From Anaerolineaceae bacterium UBA4890 (GTDB lineage Bacteria > Chloroflexota > Anaerolineae > Anaerolineales > Anaerolineaceae), in the NCBI GenBank assembly GCA_002399085.1, contig DHCY01000022.1:96676-125157 (forward strand): DNA of 28,482 nt, in the 5' to 3' direction. Numbering within the stretch: position 1 is the stretch's first letter; each line of letters starts with the position of its first letter. The position numbers were made by a program, and so were the translations under genes. Shown here in pieces: positions 25,095 to 28,482 of the stretch. The notes beneath the pieces were generated by a model. It saw nothing but the letters and a program-made list of their open reading frames with translations. It made no database searches and was not told where the DNA came from.

Positions 25095-25124
25095 AGGCAG
25101 ACAATGAGATTATTCTGTCTGCCT
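25095..25124 (-). terminator. Hairpin directly after the precursor-peptide gene
   Basis: Perfect 9-bp stem AGGCAGACA / TGTCTGCCT (25116-25124 with 25095-25103), 12-nt loop, beginning two bases after the precursor stop. The following bases (TGAAAAGTG) lack a U-run, so it looks more like a partial attenuator or mRNA-stabilising 3' end than a full terminator. Confidence 0.6.
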
Positions 25125-25126
25125 GG

Positions 25127-25282
25127 CTAAGTGGGATAGACACAGTATGTAGTTATGCAATTAGTAGTACCATAGTCTCCTGCAACATTTATCGATGTTT
25201 GATTACAGGTTCCAAGAATAGACTGCTTAATCTCTAACTTGACCTTTGTGACCTTCGGTGCTTCATAAGTTTTCTTATTCAT
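25127..25282 (-). CDS. Putative RiPP precursor peptide (51 aa, three Cys)
   Basis: Short ORF not resembling any protein that I can name. The N-terminal half (MNKKTYEAPKVTKVKLEIKQ) is Lys-rich, like a leader. Tyr6-x-x-Pro9-x-Val11 resembles the YxxPxL element through which PqqD-like domains hold lasso leaders. The C-terminal half has ILGTC at 22-26, is rich in Thr/Asn/Gly/Tyr, and has Cys26, Cys42 and Cys47, ending TYCVYPT. Start: ATG with GAGGGAG three bases upstream, overlapping the radical SAM stop by eight bases in another frame. A hairpin follows. Position among PqqD, radical SAM and HprK-like genes supports a substrate role. The leader/core boundary and chemistry are unknown. Confidence 0.78.
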   Translation of the reverse strand: MNKKTYEAPKVTKVKLEIKQSILGTCNQTSINVAGDYGTTNCITTYCVYPT

Positions 25283-26387
25283 AAACTCCCTCACATATCG
25301 GCTCATGCACTATTTTACCAAAATATTGCGTGCGCAACTTACCTAATTTACAGACAAACTCGTCTTGAGTTTCGTAATCTTGATAGGTTAATTGTGACCA
25401 ACCCGGACATTGATTGCATAGATCATTGGCTATGCAACTTTCGCATTCAGTTTTATTAGTCCTTTTGATACTTCTGATCTCACCCAGTTTCTCCCATGCT
25501 TCGGCAAAGGGCATCTCAAGCAGGCTGTAGGATGGTCTTCTCGCCATCATGCAAGCACACATTCTGCCAGCACTGTCTACATGATATGAGCGCACCGCCG
25601 CGCCACAGGTAAATGCCAGTTCCCCGCGTACCGGAATACCTGCGTATTTCTCAGCAGCTTTGCTCCATTCCGCAATTCGTTCAGAGTCGTTCAGGTCCAT
25701 CTTCAAGGTATCTTCAGCTGAAAGTCGGTAGTCGTAGGGGCTGTGGCTACCATCCAGGCGCGGCCAGATGGTGCTGTCATAGCGGTGCGGCACCCCCAAC
25801 GATTCCGCCAGATCCTCGATTTTTATCAGTTCATGTTGATTGAGGGTGAGCATGACGGTCTTAACATTCACCTCAAGTCCATATTGTTTTAGTAAATTAA
25901 TACCGCGCAGGCATCGTTCAAAAGATCCTGGGACCTGTGTAATCGCCTCAAAAGTTTCAGCACTTCCCCCAAGCAGGGTGAGCTCTACCATATATGGAGG
26001 CGCCTTAGCCAACAACTCAGCAACTTCTTCTGAGACTAATGTGCCGTTGGTGAACACAGTAATGATAAACCCGAGTCGTTTGGCATGCAGATAGATTTCT
26101 GCAAAATCCGAACGAAGCAGCACTTCTCCACCAGTGAGCAATAGATAAAGCGTGCCAGCTTTTGCCATCTGGTCAAGCACGAGCTTAACCTCTTCTGTGC
26201 TCATCTCGCGCGCCCGGGCAGCCTGGCTGTTGGCGGGCTGGTCGATGTAACAGTGCACGCAGTTCAAGTTACAGCGCTCGGTCAGCTCGATGCTGGCAGA
26301 AAGCGGGTAGCGCTGCTTTCCCAATGGGGCAAGCATATTGTTAGCCCACTCATCCATGAAGATTTCAGGCACGCCGATGCAGCTCAT
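25275..26387 (-). CDS. Radical SAM/SPASM peptide-modifying enzyme
   Basis: 370-residue enzyme. The radical SAM core has CxxxCxxC at Cys39, Cys43 and Cys46 (RCNLNCVHCY) for the SAM-binding 4Fe-4S cluster, and LLLTGGEVL at 82-90. The C-terminal SPASM region has Cys261, Cys277, Cys279, Cys315, Cys318, Cys324, Cys327 and Cys346 for auxiliary clusters. SPASM enzymes of this size (PqqE, sactipeptide and ranthipeptide maturases, AnSME-like) modify peptides or proteins. The start ATG overlaps the PqqD-like stop (ATGA, 26384-26387) and the stop overlaps the precursor start by eight bases, so PqqD, enzyme and substrate are translationally linked. The reaction cannot be read from sequence: thioether, C-C or epimerisation chemistry are all possible. 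Confidence 0.9.
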   Translation of the reverse strand: MSCIGVPEIFMDEWANNMLAPLGKQRYPLSASIELTERCNLNCVHCYIDQPANSQAARAREMSTEEVKLVLDQMAKAGTLYLLLTGGEVLLRSDFAEIYLHAKRLGFIITVFTNGTLVSEEVAELLAKAPPYMVELTLLGGSAETFEAITQVPGSFERCLRGINLLKQYGLEVNVKTVMLTLNQHELIKIEDLAESLGVPHRYDSTIWPRLDGSHSPYDYRLSAEDTLKMDLNDSERIAEWSKAAEKYAGIPVRGELAFTCGAAVRSYHVDSAGRMCACMMARRPSYSLLEMPFAEAWEKLGEIRSIKRTNKTECESCIANDLCNQCPGWSQLTYQDYETQDEFVCKLGKLRTQYFGKIVHEPICEGVYE

Positions 26388-26680
26388 GCTTCCACCACGC
26401 TAACAGCCCCAATTTCAAGCATTTCATCAAGAAAAGCCCTCACATCGTCTTTGACCACTTCAGGTTCAACTTCAAATTCTAGTAAGACAGCCTGATTGAG
26501 TTTATCCTCACTGCGTTCTTCTTCCAGCAAGCTCCAGAGCAGCGCGCCAACCTCATTGAGCGCGAAGACCGCTTCCATCGTGGCAGTGTTTTGGTAAACC
26601 GGCACCAGGATAACCTCATCGGCAATCTTCCTGAAAACAAAATCAGGGTTTCGTTTGTATTGGGTTGAATTTTCAGTCAA
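26384..26680 (-). CDS. PqqD-like RiPP recognition element protein
   Basis: 98-residue stand-alone PqqD-domain protein. PqqD folds as a winged helix whose third helix and beta3 strand bind leader peptides and present them to the radical SAM partner. Family features: YKRNPDFVFRKI at the N-terminus, ALNEVGALLWSLLEEERS in the middle, and an acidic helical C-terminus (VKDDVRAFLDEMLEIGAV). The start is TTG, supported by GAGG at 7-8 bases. Its stop overlaps the radical SAM start by four bases. No PQQ genes (pqqA/B/C) are present, so a peptide other than PqqA is the expected substrate. Confidence 0.85.
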   Translation of the reverse strand: MTENSTQYKRNPDFVFRKIADEVILVPVYQNTATMEAVFALNEVGALLWSLLEEERSEDKLNQAVLLEFEVEPEVVKDDVRAFLDEMLEIGAVSVVEA

Positions 26681-26756
26681 ATTAACCTCATGGTTGTCAA
26701 CATCGTTCGTTTGCTATGCCAACTGGTCATCTTTTTCAGGCAAAATGTTAGAATGA

Positions 26757-26782
26757 CCAATAAACTTAGCTCGCTTTATTGG
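26757..26782 (-). terminator. Hairpin overlapping the DUF11 gene stop codon
   Basis: Perfect 8-bp inverted repeat CCAATAAA / TTTATTGG (26757-26764 with 26775-26782), 10-nt loop. The TAA stop of the DUF11 gene lies within it. No strong U-run follows, so termination is probably partial at best. Confidence 0.4.
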
Positions 26783-28326
26783 CTCAAAATAATGGATGGA
26801 AGGTAGATTTTGTTCGTCGCAAACAAGCCGCTCGTCCGCGTTGAACGAGGTCCGTGTATAGTTGCGAAACCTTCCAAAACAATGTCTTCCAGCCAGTAAT
26901 AATAGACAGTCTCTGCAACAATATCCCTTATGTCGATGTAAGCATATGAGCTTCCAAGCATATCGCCTGGTGAACTACTGGGAATTAAAGTTGCATTGAG
27001 TTTAATGCGGTCTCCAGCGATGCTTGTAGCCCTATAGAGGTTGAAGCCCAGGTTGTCTTTCTCCGTGGCAGTTTCCCACTGGACCAGGATGTGGGTTTCC
27101 TTAGCCTCTGCCGTAAATGTAAGCAGGTCGACTTCAGTTATCACATTATCGGTGTCACAGTTGTCACCCAACGTGGAAGGAGGATAAGGAGCCGGCTCCG
27201 GAAAAGTGCCGTCATATTCCGGCTCATTCCCTGTAACGCAAGCTTCGTTCGTAATCGGGAAAGGTCCCATATAGGCCTTGCTTAATTGAACTGTGAGAAC
27301 GATTGGGGTATCCGTGGTGTTAGCAGGCAGATCGTCTGTGACAACACAGGTCACCTGATCTCGTCCAGTATCGGTATCTTTTTCACTCGTGCAAACATCA
27401 GGGGAGGAAGAAACATAAGAAACACCGGCTGGAAGCAGATCTTTGATCGTGTAGCCTGTGGACTTGTAAGTCAAGCTCTTGTTTTGAACAGTCAGGGTGA
27501 AGGTAAATGTATCGCCGGGGAAAACCGGCGTGGTCGACGCGACTTTTGTGATGGCTAAATCAACAATGGCGGTATTTATTTCTACGATAATGGATTCTTT
27601 CCGGCATTTGGAGGTGTTATTGGTGCAGCCACCCGATGTACAGCCAGGTTTTGATTGGTTGTCCCAGGCAATCACCGTAGCGAGTTGTTGGTTGTTGATA
27701 AGCCCAGCGGTACATGGAATCTCTATCGGTCCGAGAATTTTATAAGCTATCGCGTTCGACTGGATGTCACCACAGGTGTCAGCTAATGTTGGTTCAAGAT
27801 TAATAAATGGACCATAACCTCCGCTCAAATCCAAATCGGACACCACCGTCGTAATCGGATTAAGGTAATCCCTGTAACAACTGCCTGTTTCGGCATCTCC
27901 GCCATCAGCGGATACCCAAATCGTGGGGTCATATCTCGATTGTGCACCAGCCTCCGTTGCAACCAGGAAAGAATATTCGCCGGTATCCCCAACATATCGA
28001 CAAGCTTTTATGACTTCATAGGTTGTCATACTTGCTATTAAGACATCGTTTGCGGTGCAGTAATTTCCTGACGGTTTAGTTCCAAAACAATCAGCAATAA
28101 AACAAGTGGTTGGTCCCTGCACCTCGAAAGGGGGTGGATATGTAGCTTGCGTCTGTGCGGATTCAGTTGGCTGGAAGCCAAGTATCAGCACGATTACAAT
28201 CATTCCAAAAAAATATAAAAGGAATTTTCCGGGTTTCAAGGTATTCTTAGATACCATATTTACACCTCCCAAGTTAAATGAACTAACAGCTCCATATCGA
28301 CTGTAACTTTTTTTTCGTATGCTCAT
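26776..28326 (-). CDS. Secreted Cys-rich DUF11-domain protein with C-terminal LP tail
   Basis: 516-residue exported protein. Signal/anchor helix about 35-52, followed by SAQTQA. Residues about 70-245 form a region with at least ten cysteines and no recognised family. About 254-370 is a DUF11 (beta-sandwich, often surface) repeat: DLAITKVASTTPVFPGDTFT, then TGYTIKDLLPAGVSYVSSS. About 400-500 is a fibronectin-like domain (WETATEKDNLGFNLYRA). It ends KIYLPSIILSQ. Two starts are credible: ATG 28326 with AGGAG seven bases upstream, and ATG 28257 (Met24) with GGGAGG and a more standard signal peptide; I report the longer. It is first behind a consensus promoter, 95 bases upstream of the PqqD-like gene, and may be an effector or a surface partner of the cluster. 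Confidence 0.75.
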   Translation of the reverse strand: MSIRKKSYSRYGAVSSFNLGGVNMVSKNTLKPGKFLLYFFGMIVIVLILGFQPTESAQTQATYPPPFEVQGPTTCFIADCFGTKPSGNYCTANDVLIASMTTYEVIKACRYVGDTGEYSFLVATEAGAQSRYDPTIWVSADGGDAETGSCYRDYLNPITTVVSDLDLSGGYGPFINLEPTLADTCGDIQSNAIAYKILGPIEIPCTAGLINNQQLATVIAWDNQSKPGCTSGGCTNNTSKCRKESIIVEINTAIVDLAITKVASTTPVFPGDTFTFTLTVQNKSLTYKSTGYTIKDLLPAGVSYVSSSPDVCTSEKDTDTGRDQVTCVVTDDLPANTTDTPIVLTVQLSKAYMGPFPITNEACVTGNEPEYDGTFPEPAPYPPSTLGDNCDTDNVITEVDLLTFTAEAKETHILVQWETATEKDNLGFNLYRATSIAGDRIKLNATLIPSSSPGDMLGSSYAYIDIRDIVAETVYYYWLEDIVLEGFATIHGPRSTRTSGLFATNKIYLPSIILSQ

Positions 28327-28408
28327 AAATTTTCTCCTGCGTTCCCCAATGCGTTAAAAGATCTATTGCTATTTGAATGTCGATTCCCACCATTATTTGA
28401 CTGCTTAT

Positions 28409-28436
28409 ATTATAACGATTCTGCGGTCTTTGTCAA
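28409..28436 (-). promoter_or_regulatory. Consensus sigma-70 promoter of the DUF11/RiPP cluster
   Basis: Perfect TTGACA (28431-28436), 16-bp spacer, perfect TATAAT (28409-28414) on the minus strand, about 83 bases before the ATG at 28326. It is the strongest promoter in the window by match. The ~75-base leader shows no clear structure. Confidence 0.85.
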
Positions 28437-28482
28437 GCAAAGCCGCCTTAGGAGTTACAGTTTCAAATTTGACTAAAAACCC

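Noticed and set aside
25127..25282. SCIFF or classic sactipeptide precursor
   Set aside because: The three cysteines are at 26, 42 and 47 and do not form the clustered CxxxC-type patterns of those classes.
25127..26680. Lasso peptide or PQQ biosynthesis cluster
   Set aside because: The leader motif and HprK-like gene recall lasso loci, and PqqD plus a PqqE-like enzyme recall PQQ. However, there is no asparagine-synthetase-like cyclase, B2 protease, PqqB/PqqC or Glu/Tyr PqqA motif.
26681..26775. Separate promoter for the PqqD-like gene
   Set aside because: TTGCCT with a distant GGCATA is too weak; read-through from the strong upstream promoter is as likely.

Overview
The window looks like chromosomal DNA of a Chloroflexota bacterium, most likely class Anaerolineae. 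This is inferred from the elongasome operon layout (mreB-mreC-mreD-mrdA-minC-like-rodA), the secreted gingipain-type (C25) peptidase and DUF11 protein that both end in a short hydrophobic 'LP' tail, frequent TTG starts with good Shine-Dalgarno sites, and a carotenoid glycosyl-ester type locus. No rRNA or species marker is present, so the placement is tentative.

Layout. 1-2.1 kb: CopB-type copper P-type ATPase (+), followed by about 2.6 copies of a 102-103 bp hairpin-bearing direct repeat. 2.4-4.6 kb: AraC/GyrI regulator (-) divergent from a collapsed carotenoid locus (+). There a desaturase N-terminus is joined to a glycosyltransferase C-terminus, followed by an intact acyltransferase. 4.6-5.7 kb: TspO-like membrane protein and tRNA-Gln(CUG), both on the minus strand with their own promoters; the tRNA has a strong terminator. 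5.9-12.3 kb: minus-strand cell-elongation operon reading mreB, mreC, mreD, mrdA (PBP2), minC-like, rodA, with overlapping or near-touching junctions. 12.5-13.2 kb: zinc-ribbon coiled-coil protein (+). 13.3-17.4 kb: minus-strand housekeeping group smpB, L,D-transpeptidase, DUF2085, pgeF/yfiH, yggS, yggT. 17.8-20.2 kb: BY-kinase/Wzz protein and its low-molecular-weight phosphatase (+).

The most interesting part is 20.2-28.3 kb, all on the minus strand. It holds what I interpret as an undescribed ribosomally made, post-translationally modified peptide (RiPP) locus. The reading order is: a Cys-rich secreted DUF11 protein behind a consensus sigma-70 promoter; a PqqD-like recognition protein; a radical SAM/SPASM enzyme; a 51-residue, three-cysteine precursor peptide whose start overlaps the radical SAM stop; a hairpin; an HPr-kinase-like ATPase; and a 1282-residue secreted C25 peptidase with three cadherin-like repeats. 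The leader carries a YxxPxV element resembling the YxxPxL motif that PqqD-like domains bind in lasso-peptide leaders. No lasso cyclase, B2 protease or ABC exporter is seen. The model is that PqqD binds the leader, the radical SAM enzyme modifies the Cys-containing core, the HprK-like protein may phosphorylate it, and the C25 peptidase may process or receive the product. This is inference from gene content and order.
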